Source: Siderastrea siderea
Taxonomy: Eukaryota; Cnidaria; Anthozoa; Scleractinia; Rhizangiidae
Reading direction: 5' to 3'
Assembly (NCBI GenBank): GCA_964030785.1
Contig: OZ034969.1
Coordinates: 40,085,201-40,149,200 of the forward strand
Length of the DNA stretch: 64,000 bases
Every line of letters starts with the position of its first letter. The first letter of the stretch is position 1. The notes beneath the pieces were generated by a model. The model made no database searches and was not told where the DNA came from. It saw only the letters and a program-made list of their open reading frames with translations. A program made the position numbers and the translations under genes. Shown piece after piece: positions 48,057 through 61,400 of the stretch.

Positions 48057-49119
48057 TTAAAGAGCCAGTGTCACCCAAAGTGCTTTGTGTGCTTGTGTTT
48101 TTGTTTTGAAACAGCTTTTAGCATTTGGCTGGTGCGTTTGCCGAACTTTTCGCAAATTATACCTTGCCGCACTGGCCTTTCAGCGAGCTGATATCTACAG
48201 TAGTAGCCTCTGAAAATGAAAATATCTTCATCGCTAGATGTTACTGGAGAAAACAACTCTAGATCTGACTTTGTAGTCAACGTGTATGGAGCTATTAAAG
48301 CAGCCGTCCCAGCCGATCGATTGATCGATCTCGATGGACGTAAAACCAGAGCAGCCACTTCTACTCGATATAAAAACAAGACAAGAACAAGTAGTAAGAA
48401 TATTGACGTCTTCTTCGCTAGATGTCACTGGAGGAAACTACTCTAAGACCTCACTTCGCATTCAATCTACAGTCCGATCGATTGATCGCGGGATCGATCG
48501 CATCGGCCGATGTCGATGTACGCAAAACCAGAAAACCCCTCTTACACTTTTTGTAAAAATAAAACATAAGCAGACAGTGAACTCAAGGAATAGTTAAGCA
48601 AAACAGCACAAGCTCATGACCATGAGCATTATTTTGGAGCAGGCCCGTAGCTACTGCTATTTTGTGGTAAATTAACGTTCCTTCTGTTTTCATCCGGCAA
48701 CGTGAATATTGCACTATTTCGGCAAACGCAGTGTCAGTACTATTGCTGAAACCCGTAGATGATTTTCTTTCCCTCCGCTACTGATGCACGGAAAACTTTA
48801 GCCGTAAACTTTGGTTGAGCCCGGAAGACTCGGCCTTCGCCTCAGCTTTCCTGAACCCTACGAAGCATTCAATTTAAAGATCTCCTTCGGCTTCTCCACT
48901 GCGAAAACACTTCAGAATTCGGAAATATACAACTAAATCGATACGACGACACTTAAATATCAAGTCAAAACTCACACTAGTGCTTTCGTATCGCTAATGG
49001 TAGCGATGGAAGAAGATACAAATCAGACTTCACAACAATCAAGAAAATGGCGGATTTATCATATATGAAAAATGTACCACGGCACGCAGAGCACTTTGGG
49101 TGACACTGGCTCTTTAAGC
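48057..49119. mobile_element. Non-autonomous TIR element, about 1.06 kb
   Basis: Left end TTAAAGAGCCAGTGTCACCC and then AAAGTGCTTTGTGTGC; the right end is the inverted copy with one or two changes (AAAGTGCTCTGCGTGC). Inside is a diverged tandem duplication of about 190 bp (about 48216-48400 and 48404-48545; both contain CTAGATGT.ACTGGAG and GATCGATTGATCG). No protein. The element type is not identified. Confidence 0.7.
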
Positions 49120-49406
49120 GGTTTGCGATTTCATAGAGGACTGCTTTTCTCTGCATCTTTCTCTGGCAAAAGAAGGCGGGAATGAAAAGCAAGTTTGCGC
49201 ACATTTTGATCGTTCTTTTCTTAAACCCGGTATAACCTGTAATGACCGGTATAACCGGTTTTAATCCACTTGGCTGAATTTTTATGGCATGGTTGGCATG
49301 CTCCTCTTAACTGAGAGTTCATCATGGCTGCCTCAGTGACTGCTCCAAACCAAAAAAAAAAACAAAAAACAGGAAATGAAGGAGGGCTGGAGAGCTCTCC
49401 GGTCAG

Positions 49407-52400
49407 CAAATCGCCTTTAAACTATGGGAAGAGAATAAAGAGACAGTAACTGTGGATATTAGGATGCCTCCGCCGTTCCTGAAAATGGTGCGCTATATGC
49501 GCATGATGCTGTTACAATTCTCCAATGAAAGAAAAGAGGACTTTACCGAGGAAGAAGCCTCTGCCATGAGGATTTATTCCTCTCGTAAGATTGGGTTGGA
49601 TACTGCGGTAAGCTCAAATTAGTTTTCATAGCCTCCTTTTTAGGCATTGAGATTAAGGGTTTTTCAGGTGAAAAAGATTCCCAAGTTTATACTTCAACTG
49701 TTTTTTTTTCAACTTGCTTAGTCCTTTTCATTATTTCTTTTAAGCTAACCAGCGTTATCAGGTTTCAACGGGGGTCAATTTCAAACCTTGCATTTTCACC
49801 AATGGAACATAATTAATTCTCGGTTCCCGTTGCAGGAACGTTTTTTCACGTTTTTTTCACCCATTTAGAGTCGTTGTCAAGGGCGGTTTTTGCTGCAGAA
49901 TGATTTCTTCCCTCTACGACTTCTCAACCCTGCCCTTGTTTACTGCACGAGAATAGTTTGTCATCTTATGAAAAAAAAACGTATTAAACGTCTCAGCAGA
50001 CGCGAAAATTCATCCCGGGGCGTATAGAAAAGCCGCGTTACGTTAACGATTAAATGTTAGCCTATTTTGATGTCCACACGCTAACGTCTGTTTAAGGTTA
50101 ACGGTATCAGAAAGTCCTTCATTTACCAATAAACAGCTGTTCGGAGCGTGAGGTGCACGTAATTATAAGGACATACAAACCAGGATCGAAGTTCATTCAA
50201 GTTTTTTCAGGGTATCAGGAAAAGAGAGGGAGAGAACAATTTACAATCACTAAAAACGTCAATAGTTTTTACAGCAAAACAAAAATAAATTGATTTGCTA
50301 AATCGCCACCTTGAAGTCTTTACTAATTCTAATAGGTACATACAAACTTACCCCCTTTAATATCCTCTCTTAGTTTTTTTTTATTGTTAATATGCTCTAA
50401 CTTTTAGGGTTTTTTTGCGATTCCTTGTGGCATTTTTCCTTTTCTCAGACCAATGGTTTACATGTACATTACTTGACACGATGATAAGTTTATTTCCAGT
50501 TTTTACTCTGACAATTAAGCTTTTCAAAAATCATTAAGCTTAAATATTTTCAATATGGCGACTTCACCATTTTTAACCGAACTTCCCCCCCAAAGAACTT
50601 GACTTAATTGTCAGTTAACCATGCCACTTCTATTTCCTACCCGTATAATTTTTAATCTAGGGCGTGCTCACAATATTTTCACTCCCAAATAATGACTAAT
50701 TCAGGTGATTAATTAATACGAATAAAAAAGGCATTAACTTTCGGTTTTTTTTGCCTTCCGAATCGCTTTGTCAGTTTTTGGCCCCACTTTCACTCCTGCA
50801 AAACTTTCGCGACGCAGTGGCGTCAGTTTTCTTTGTGTCATGTGATATGACGGCAAGTTCATTAAAACATCTAAAGTCACACGTCTTATGCGATGCACAA
50901 GTTGTTCTTTCTTTCAAAATGTCGATCACCTTGGGGATAAGAGCAGAGTGCTTCTATTTTACATGTGCAGAAAGTGGAAGTCTTTTACTAAATGCTGATT
51001 GAGAATTCAACTGTCATAAGCACACTGTGTTGTTTTCAATTCAATGAACAATTCAATCGTTCAGATTCAAGCCATCCATGGACCACGTGGTCCAGCGATC
51101 GATCACATGCAAACATGGCGGTTTGCATTGGTGTAGTTTTGTTGATCTTTTGTACCACCTGTTCTTCTTTTTATCTCGTTCCATTTTACTCCTCGGTCGG
51201 GGTAGGGGACTGCTCTCGTCGCGCTCGTTTGCTGAAGCGTAATTAAGAAAATCCAAAAACAAATACAACGTTCTGGCGTAAATATGGCCACTAGCGTGAC
51301 GTTTATTTGTCTAAAATATCCTTATCAAAAATTACAAGTATTTGATGATATCTTCAGCAAAGGTGGGGCACGAAAAAACCGCCACAAGCCACACAATGTG
51401 GCCGCCCCACCAAGACGAGAGCAGAGCCCAGCCAGCAAAGAAGAAAACAAAAATGGGTTAACCGAGGGCGCGAAGACATTCTGATCCCCGTAGCAATCAA
51501 ACGTTATTCCGGTATTTCGCGACAAGAAATATGAAAAGTCTCGGAGCAGCCCAAGTCTGACCTCCGATCACAGGCCAAGCGATTGTTTATTAATTAAGTT
51601 TGTGGTTTTCCCCGCTATTGGCAAGAACCCATGAGATAAAAAAAAAGGATGTAACGTCATCACAAAGGGAAAATGAGCTAACCATAATTAACAAGCCGCA
51701 GCTCCTGACTGACCGACGTGTTAATTGGCACTACACTAGAATTAGCCGGTAAAGGTATTACTAAAATCAATAACATTGCCACAGCTCATGCCTGACTGGT
51801 GTGTGAAATACATATACTACGCTAGAGTAAAGGTATAACTATAGGCATGAACATTGCCACAGCTCATGACTGACTGGTATGTCCATGCGATTAGATAATA
51901 CACTTAGCGGGGTAATTACATTAGAAAAAAGAAAAGATAACAATTAATTGGCGGCAAGTGTTTCATTTCGGATATAAAGCTTAAACGCGTCGGATTTCCA
52001 GCGACCAAGAGCCCTGATCTGGGAATCGGAGAAACCTAGGTCAGCCGCGTGACAGGCGGCCCCGATCCAAAAGCTGTGGCTTTTGTATCGGCTTGAATCG
52101 AGAGAACAAAAAGATAGGCAAGAGCGAAGTTGAGCATTGAATTGGTTAACGCTGATGGGGCGGTTGTGTAGGTAGAAAAGCGGACCTGGCGAAAAACGCC
52201 TCACTTTGCAATAATCGAGCATCGCCTGCACTGGGCAGAAGGGCGAAGCAGAATCGCGTGCAATAATAATGTCCACCGGCCGGTTGCTGGTTTTGTGTTT
52301 AAAGTGACAGATTGTTATCTTAAGAGATCGTATGCAACCGTCCATCGATAAAAATGAGAGGCTTTTGAATTGGACAACTGAGTCGCCGGACTCAGGGCTC

Positions 52401-55400
52401 TTGCTAGCTAGTTCACCTATGCGGAAAAATCCATAAAAGGCTGTTAGAAACATAGCAGTAAAAAGAGTACGCTGAACTGCCGAAGAGTTGGTGTGCTGCA
52501 GTGAACGCACAAGTTGAAAAAGAACGGGTTTTGTAATGGGAAGTCTAGTGTCGGGTGACCTTTGTTTACTGACCGTTATAAAAAGTTTTTGAATCAAAAA
52601 TGCCTTAGTTGGGTCACGTAGGCCTTTCATCTTGTGTACATAGCTGATGGCTGATAAGTAAGATGTTATAGTAGAAGCGGCTAATTTCCGGGCACGAAGA
52701 TAAGAGATAAAAAGTGCAATCGTAGCTGTAGAAAGGGGCAAATTAATAGAGTGAGGGGAAACGAAGTGTTCGTAAAAGTCACGGAAAACTGTCCAAGCTC
52801 GTGAATACAACTTTTGTGACCCTGCGGACAGGGCTGCGGAAAGAAGGTTGTTCAGGGAAGCCACCAGCTCTTCGGCTGAAGGTTTTCTGGTATTGGAGTT
52901 GGCATTTCGTCCGCCTCTGGAAAAATTTGTTTGAACTGATTGACCTGCAAGCGGGATAATAAATCAGCACAAGAATTATGAATACCCGCGATGTGACGAG
53001 CCCGAAATAGAATGTTGTACTTGAGCGAAGTAAGTACTAAATCCCGGACGAGTAACATAATGAGCTTATGTTTTGAAGTCTGCCGGTTAATAACATCAAC
53101 CAGCGCTGAATTGTCTGTCACAAAACAAACACATTTATTGGCCATTGTTGACCCCCAAATATGTAATGCGAGGACTATGGGAAAAAAACTCGAGGAAACT
53201 GAACAAGTAAAATTCAGAAGGCCGATTAGTGATTGGAGCTCCTTAAGAGTCACCTTCCGACGTGAGTAAAACGAGGTTAAGAGTGCGTGACATTTTCGAA
53301 GCTTATCTTCTGGGAGCCTAGCCTCTTGCAACACAGAGTCAAGCGTAATGGCTGCAAACTGTAGCGAGGTATCGGGACCGACTGTTTTTTCCTCGGCGAT
53401 GGGGACGCCAAGGAATTGACATATACCCAGAAAGTTAGTCAGATCTAACTGACACTTCTCTTTAGTCTCAGCGATAAACAAAAAATCGTCGAGTATATGT
53501 AATACGTTGGAGGCCCCCAGACGATAGATAGCAATCCATTCGAGTGCAGTGCTAAAACTTTCAAAAATTGCACAGGATGAAGAACAGCCCATTACCAAGC
53601 AACGATCGTAATAGTAAAAATTTTCCCATTTCATACCCAGCAAAGGGTGATCGTCTGGGTGTACTGGGATGATCCAAAAGGCTGATTTGATATCAGTTTT
53701 AGCCATAAAGCAACCCCTCCCCGCGCGCTTTAGGGCAGAGATAGCATCGTTAATGGTTGCATAAGAAACCGAAGAAAATTCGCTAGGAATAAAGTCATTT
53801 ATCGAAGAACCCTGAGGAAAGGACAAATGATGAATTAATCGGAATTCCCCAGGATTCTTCTTTAGTACTATGCCTAAAGGTGAGCAGAACATGTCAGGGA
53901 AAGGAGGAGTCTGAAAAGGACCGGCTATTCGTCCAGCAGTAATTTCTTTGAGTTTTTCGCGAACGATGTCCGGTCGTGCAATAGCACTCTTTAGATTAGG
54001 AGGTTCAAAAACACGCCTCTCACCTTCGAAGTGGACATGAAAACCCAAATTAAAACCGCGAAGTATATAATCTTTTAACTGAAAAGGGTAGCCATTTAAA
54101 AGTGCCTCAAGTCGATCGGCCCTGACGGGCGTTATTGGGGGCTGTGGAATTTTGTGGGGAAGCTGGTAAGGGAGATTGTGCAATAGCGCGTTTTTGACCC
54201 TCGGCATTACAGCGCGTGGCGGGGTGTTTTGCCCCGAATTTATAGCATTTATGGTCGAACTTACACCCACCCCCACAGAAGCGACCGGCCTGAAATGTCC
54301 AATATGTTCCTTTTGGAAATGGCGACTGATGGGATCGGGGTCGATTTCCCTGAGGCCTGTCACCATTTGAGGGGATTTGTCGGCCACGAAAAGTCACCTT
54401 TAGCCATAGCTCCCAATGCACTGCATCCCAAGGATACTTATTAGGAGCAGTTTGCCGTAGAAGGCGAAATTGCTCGTCGTAAAATACCCAATCGCCGAAT
54501 TAAGCGGCAATATCTCTAACGATTTCGCAATATTTCATAAGCTTAGGTGCCTCGAGAGGAAACCTAACTACATAAATTGCAACGAAAGTATTGAACGCAG
54601 AGATCCATTGATTAATATTAGTGATCTTTTTTGGAGGCTTACAAGGCTCGAGAGTAAGCTGTGCACCCTGGCTGGGAGTAGAAGTATTGATTGATATGGA
54701 GTAACGATTGGGACTAGGGGTGACTGAAAGTAGGATACCGAGATCCGCGTACTCATCAGCCCAAACTTTGGCCTTGATCTTATCCGAAACGCCTCCTCCC
54801 AGCTCAAGGGCAAGACTGGAAAAAACTAGTTTTCCTGAGCTATCTAAGTTAGAAGAAGCCCCAGAGGAGCAGGGCTCCTTCGCACCTGCCGTAGGAGATG
54901 TTATTACAGCCAACTGTTCGGACACCGCCCCTTCTACTGACACGGGATCCATGGTGGTACTCGTGCTTTCACTGGCAGGTGATTTGCCTGCGGGCAAATG
55001 TGGCGATTGCATGGCGGCTTGCACTGTGCTGGTCACAGCGGCCATGAGTGTTGCAGTTAAGGCTCCCAGATCGATGTTTGTACTAGGCTCTGTAGCTGAC
55101 TCAGGGGGACCAGTCGTTGCTGGCGAAGCCGAGGGCATCGTTCGAGCACGTTTGGGATGACCGCGTGAGGTGCTGCCGGACGCCGGGCGCTTACGAGAAG
55201 ACATAGCTTTCAGAAGGTGTAGTTAAGTTAAATTAGAATGCACAACTCGACAAAGGAGAGTTCATGCAGGTCCCTGAGGGAAACGAGAGGGCAGAACTAA
55301 AATGCCAATGCGCGACACGATTTAAGACAGGTATAGAAGAGAAAAAATATATATATCTATATACGTAACATTTGCTAAGCAAGTCAAAGCCAAGTTCCGG

Positions 55401-58400
55401 ATCAAATACAAAACAGAGCAAGGACAGTAACCAAGTGCAATTGGGCACGCGAAAAGCGGCCGGAAAGGGGTTGTACACTTGAATGGAAACGTCCTGCTCT
55501 CATGGCAGACAATACTCTATGCGTCAATCAAGGGGGCAGAAATCACGGCAGGAATGTAAAAAATAACAAAACTGCCATTAAAATTACGATAAGTAGTATG
55601 CCCCATTAAGATAAAAGGAACAAAAAGACAGCCGACAAGATAAGGGCATAGCCCAAATTGTACATGTCAGGAGATAAAGTCGGACTGCAAAACAAAAACA
55701 GCTGCGGACGCAACACAGCAAAAAAGCCATGAAAATGAACCACGGGACTGGCGACCAGTATTTTAGAATAAGACTTTAAATGTCATCAAGTAAACGCAAG
55801 CATCTGAGCACTGCCCCTCGTAAACTACGATAAAATTCATGTTGCCCCCTACCATTCAAATGAACACCATCTTGGGACAACAATGCACTCTTTGTTTTCC
55901 AAAATCCCCTGTGAGACCAAAAGAATGCATATGGGATGGGCTCAAGTACCGTTTTTAGGTATCTAGTCAATAACAAAACATTCTTGTTAAATAAAACTTC
56001 TAAAGAGGAACAGCGGAGGGTTTGGCAGACACAAATTAGGTCCACCTTGTAGACGTCGTGCAATACGGTGACTAAGTGTTTGAGGGAGGAACCCACTGTA
56101 AGTGGAGAGGAATTGACCAGATCATTTGTCCCTAGCTGCAAAATGATGATATCGGGGCCAAATTCCTTCACGACACTTAAGTCATATTTCAAAACTTTGG
56201 CAACCGTTCGACCCCCAACACCGTGCCATTTGCAAATAAAATCTGGTGTTGAAATGCCTAACTTGGTAGTATACTCGTTATCTTGTGAACGCGTTATAAA
56301 CACGTGAAGGTGACGGATAAAAGAATGGCCCAGAATTAAGACACGTGCTTTGCCCATAAAGTAACGGCAAACAAAAACCTAAATCCCAGGCTCACAACAG
56401 AGAAGCAAAAAATAATAATCTGATGAGTATACTTGCCTTTAAAGCTTGAAAGTTAATTAAGGAGATGGCGTTGACGCTGAATGGTAAGGAGGCCGAAATT
56501 AACAGCGCCAGTAATCTAAATAATAACAGTGAGGCCGCCTACTTGCATCTGATTGGAGACTCCAACGTGATCGGCCAAACCCTGCTCCATCCAAACAACT
56601 GACGTGACACGTGCTACGATTAATTAACCAATAACATGGCTCGATATAAAATTACATTATATGGCTGCATATAATGTTTGTTTTTATGTTTTAACTTATC
56701 ACATTAACCTTAAGTTCTTTAATTTTCTAGTTTGCTTTTCATTGTAACGTAAGGGGTAAAAACATATAATCTTAAATCTAAAGTTTTTTTCATAGCTTAC
56801 TGGTAATTACACCTACAAAAGGTAAGTATCCCGTAGTGACAATTTCCGGGTTTACCTCAGTGAAAGAACCTCACAAGATTTTCTTTGTTTGTTAGCCTTT
56901 GTTTTGCTGTACGGTATTGTTTAAAATGTTTTTGATTCCTTTGTTTTACGTCATCCGTGAGTTTCACAGGTTCTTACACCGAGGTAGTCGAAGTTAGTCA
57001 CAAAAAAGTTTATTCTGTTAGCTTACATTCCAATTCAACTTTTGATTATTTATTGGTACCGTTTCCACGATTTTATTTCGGGATATCAAATTTTGAATGT
57101 GACTTGATGAAGACCATTCGAGGACCTTTTAAACTATTGATTACCTTAAATCATTAATTTGTGTTATAATTAAGCCCTATAAATTTTAAGTCTGGTTGTC
57201 TCCTATCAGTATGATGAGTTATGCAAAGAAAAAGTACAGAAAGTACCAAACAGTGCATGAGTTGTTACATTTCACTATGTTTTATAAAGAGGTACAACTA
57301 AATGTAATCTGTCTTGTTTGTTCACAGGGTGGAGGCACTGCCAATTTAACTATTTTAAAGTGGCACTTTTGCCCGAAGATCTCTATGATTTTGCTATTGA
57401 GATCATAGAGAAGTATGAGGATGGTGATGTCGCACTGCCAGCCCACTCAGGGCAGAGGCAGAGAAAGCGTGTCACATCTTCCTCTTTTGATTTCTTGCGT
57501 GGGCTTGACCCACGCAAGGAAGAAGATCAGGCCACCATCCAGTCGTACCCTATGGATTGGGATGAAACTGGCATAAGGCCATTGAGAAATAAGGAGGTGA
57601 GATGATGTATCAATAAATGGGTGAATGTATTACTTCTTATTTATGGTACATTATTACTTTATCTTGGGGAATAAATTATAATTTTACCCATGGTTTACTG
57701 TAATCACCATTCTAGCTGAAATGCACTTTGAATTATTCCAAGTCAATTTACTTCATTCCTTGTCGTGATTTCAGATCCTCTACCATACTTTTCCGGAAAC
57801 AGAACAGGTTGTTGTTGTTGATTCACATTTTACCCAGGTAGTGACAATCACACCTTTAATTTCCTCTTGACCACGGTCGGGGTGTCAAGGTATTTATTAT
57901 GGCACTTGTTTTGTCTTTAGAATGCTGCTGAAGTTGCAAAGATTGCTGGAGCTTCACCGGTAAGTACTCAAAACTATATTACTCCAGAGGGTGGGGTGTT
58001 CTCCCTTATGTGGCCTATGCAGGAACATGCCACTGGACAGGGTACGGGTCTTGGGCTCTCTGTCCTAAACAGGGCACATAATTTTTTGACAGCCTGCCCT
58101 AAACAGGGTATGGTCAATATGATTGTCATCATTAAATAATTTATGGCTTCTACAGTATTTAGCAATCACAGATCAGGGATGTTTCCTCAGGTCTTTGATG
58201 CTTTAAAAGACAAAAAAGTACGTATTTTTTTTATTTAATGTCCTAAACAGAGACCTAAAATGGAAGTGTTGTCGTACACAGGGTACTAGGTACCCTTTAG
58301 TATTTTTTTGTCCTATACAAAGTCAGGGTTTTAAGGCCTCGTTGACACCCCTATACCAAAACATGGGTCGAGTTCCTCCCCCCCCCCCACCAAGGGATTC

Positions 58401-61400
58401 CTCAGAGATTTGCTATTAATCAATCTTTATCCTGGACTTGTCAAAAAGGAGAATTTGCAACTACAGCCACTGTGTAGATTTAATAGCTTTTAATCTGTAA
58501 TTTCACCAGTCTTGATTTAAATTGCCAAGAGCAACTCAATTTGGAAAGAAATTTACCTTGTAATGAGTTCAGTTTATTAATAAAAAATAGAAGGTTTTAC
58601 TGGAGTGTGCAGGGGCCCATATTTTCAAACTTCTGACTTTTCGGGTCCAACAGAAAGTTCTGTGCCATTCTTTTCAACAAACCCAATTTTTGTCCATTTC
58701 ATTGTTCATTGGACCATCAAAGGTGACCTTAAGATGGGGTTATGGACTTATAGATGATGATACACATTGATCTATTAGGAATTAAAACAAGATGTACTTG
58801 CAAAGTGGGAGTCAAGCACTTGTCATTGAATGTGTTTTGAAAATTGAATGTTGCAATTTGGACATGTATATTTATAATGATTAAATTGTAATTTTTACAG
58901 GAATCAGGAAGAGCAAAAAAAGACCTTGTGAAGGAACTTAACAGTATAAAATCTGTGAGTCTGAAAATCAATATAGATGTTTCAACTAGGTCAATAACAA
59001 GCAACTTTGTAGTGCCAGAAGAACTCGAAACAGGAATCAGTGGAGTGATCTGTGCAATAATGACTGAATGAAATATTTCTCCAGGAGCTCTTAGCCTTAT
59101 CAGTATAAGTTCTTTAGTTCATTTTTGATGACCTGCTGGTGTGGTAGAGTAGTAGTCATTGCAAAGGACTTTCCATTTGACATTCACAAGATCAAAAGGT
59201 CGGTGGTTCAGTGCTTGATCCCCGTGTTGTATCATTTCGACCTTGGCTTATACAAGACATAAATTGTACTGTAATTTAAGTTGTCTCTCTACCCAGGTAT
59301 TTTTGGATGAAAGAAGGAAACCCCTTTATTATCATTAAGTGTTTCATTTAATCTAATGGGATCAATGTGTATATACCACAGTCATATATTTAATCCCTCT
59401 TCTTTTATTGTAGCAGTTACAGACAAGAGAAGATGCGTATCAAAAATTAAAGAAAGAGATTTCAATGTTACAAAAGGTGATTATCACTTATAAGATTTAT
59501 ATGAAATTTGATTTCTTTAAGGATAAACTGGACTGTTTAATTTATGAAATGTTGATAATAAAGAAGAAGAAACCAAACCTGAACACGCAATCGTACTCTA
59601 TCCACACAAAACTATTTATTTAGACATACCTACCATGCACACACAATTACACGCCAAATATGTTACTTATTGTTTACTTTTTCAACACCTCACCTTGTAT
59701 ATATTAACTCATTTATATTTTGTTTTCTCACTTAAAAATGTGGTCATGGAGTCATCAAAACGTTGTGTTAAACTTTTCTCGCTAATTTTTATCCTTAAAT
59801 GTTTATCCAGTTGAAATTTAATCTGATTTGAACATTGATTTCTTTAGGATGAAAAAAAAAAATGTCCATAATAAAAGATCCAACTGTACCTTAGCTCTGT
59901 ATCATTGTTATTCATATATTTATAACAAAAATTGTAATGTTATTCTAAATTCCAGAACCTGGACTCCAGAAAAATGGAGGTTGAGGAGCTAAAAAACGAA
60001 AAAGAAGCCATGAATAAAGCAATGTTTGTATTTTTACATTTTCTTGCAGTTCAAACTACCAAAGGTCTTAAACTTTTACTCCACCATTGTTTTGTCTCTT
60101 AACAGGAACAAGAAAGAAACCAAAGATTATTGACATTCTCAAAAAAAGAAAATGAAAAGTTGAAAGCAGTGAGTGTCTTGGTTGATTAAATTCATAAACT
60201 ATAATTTGTACAATAACTGAATATGATGCGCATGATGTGTTTGTTCAATAGATATTGATTAATAGACCAGTAAGCCACGTGGAAAAGAATTATTTTATAA
60301 AAGCAATATACCACACATCTGAACTGGTTTACTGGCTCAATAAACCATGTTGGGATGTTCAAATAACACTCAAAAAGCTTGCTAATCACCCGCCTTCGAC
60401 TCTTTACTTACAATCTCTTTTCGTGTTCTTCAAACCTCCTGCATGGTTTGCTTAGCTGATAAACAATAGAAATGTGTGGTGTATTGCTCAATTAATATGT
60501 TTTACAATGCATGCAATATCAAAGTCACTTTATAACCTTTAAAACCTAAAAAACTTTGCATTTTGTTATTTTCACTCAGGAAATAAAAGCAAACAGAAAG
60601 CAGAAGCCTGACAAGGTAATGATATATCAAGTGTATTGTTACTGAATACAGAGTGCCACTGCCACTACAGGGACTAGACCCCTGTAGTGTTTACACGATG
60701 GGACTAGTTGTGGGGCAAGTCTGCTTGAAGATTTTATGTGCAGGTGTAGAGTGCTTTCACTGAAGTTCACCGAAACGTGCAGATGAAAATGCAGTATTCC
60801 TCAACAGTTAAACTGAATTTAGTAGATTCACCGCAACTGAAGATTACAATAAATTGGCTCAATAAAACCGTGTACTGTTCATTCTAAAAGTCCATGAGCG
60901 TGTGTTGTTTGCATTTTTTAGATAGCGTTTTTTTAAACCGGTGTCCTACATTGCTGTTTAAGAAGCAAAAAGCAGTGACTGTTATTTTGTCGGTTCAACG
61001 GGCACCACAGCCTAATGGTTACTGTAACAAACTTGGCTGTAAATGTTAATTATTTATCATGTGGATTATCAACTTGAGTTGGTAGGATACTTTTTAATTA
61101 ATTTGTGTTCTTTCAGAATTGTGAAGCAGGAGACAATGAGTTCCAGAAGACAGTTAAAATAAATCCACCAGTGAGTGCAAGATCATAATTTATTATTTGT
61201 GTTCACGGCTGAAAAAAATTGACTTTGAGTCTTGAGGTACTAAATTAAATATGTTAAATGACAAGAAATTTCCAACTTTGGAATAAGCCCGTCCCGAAAT
61301 GTCTAGAGCCTCCTGATCAAAATAAAGCTAGGTACACATCCTTCCATTTGACATTTTTTGCATGTCAAAGTAATTCTGTTTTTTGTCATCCTAGACCTCC

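Larger units (their letters stand above)
51690..56640 (-). mobile_element. DIRS/Ngaro-like tyrosine-recombinase retroelement, inactive
   Basis: Leftward gene order: SGNH hydrolase, gag-like, reverse transcriptase/RNase H, tyrosine recombinase. This combination is diagnostic for DIRS-order elements; an SGNH hydrolase is known from Ngaro-type members. The exact ends are not defined. The copy carries a stop in gag, an internal deletion in RNase H and a substituted catalytic residue in the recombinase. It lies antisense in intron 1 of the coiled-coil gene. Confidence 0.8.
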
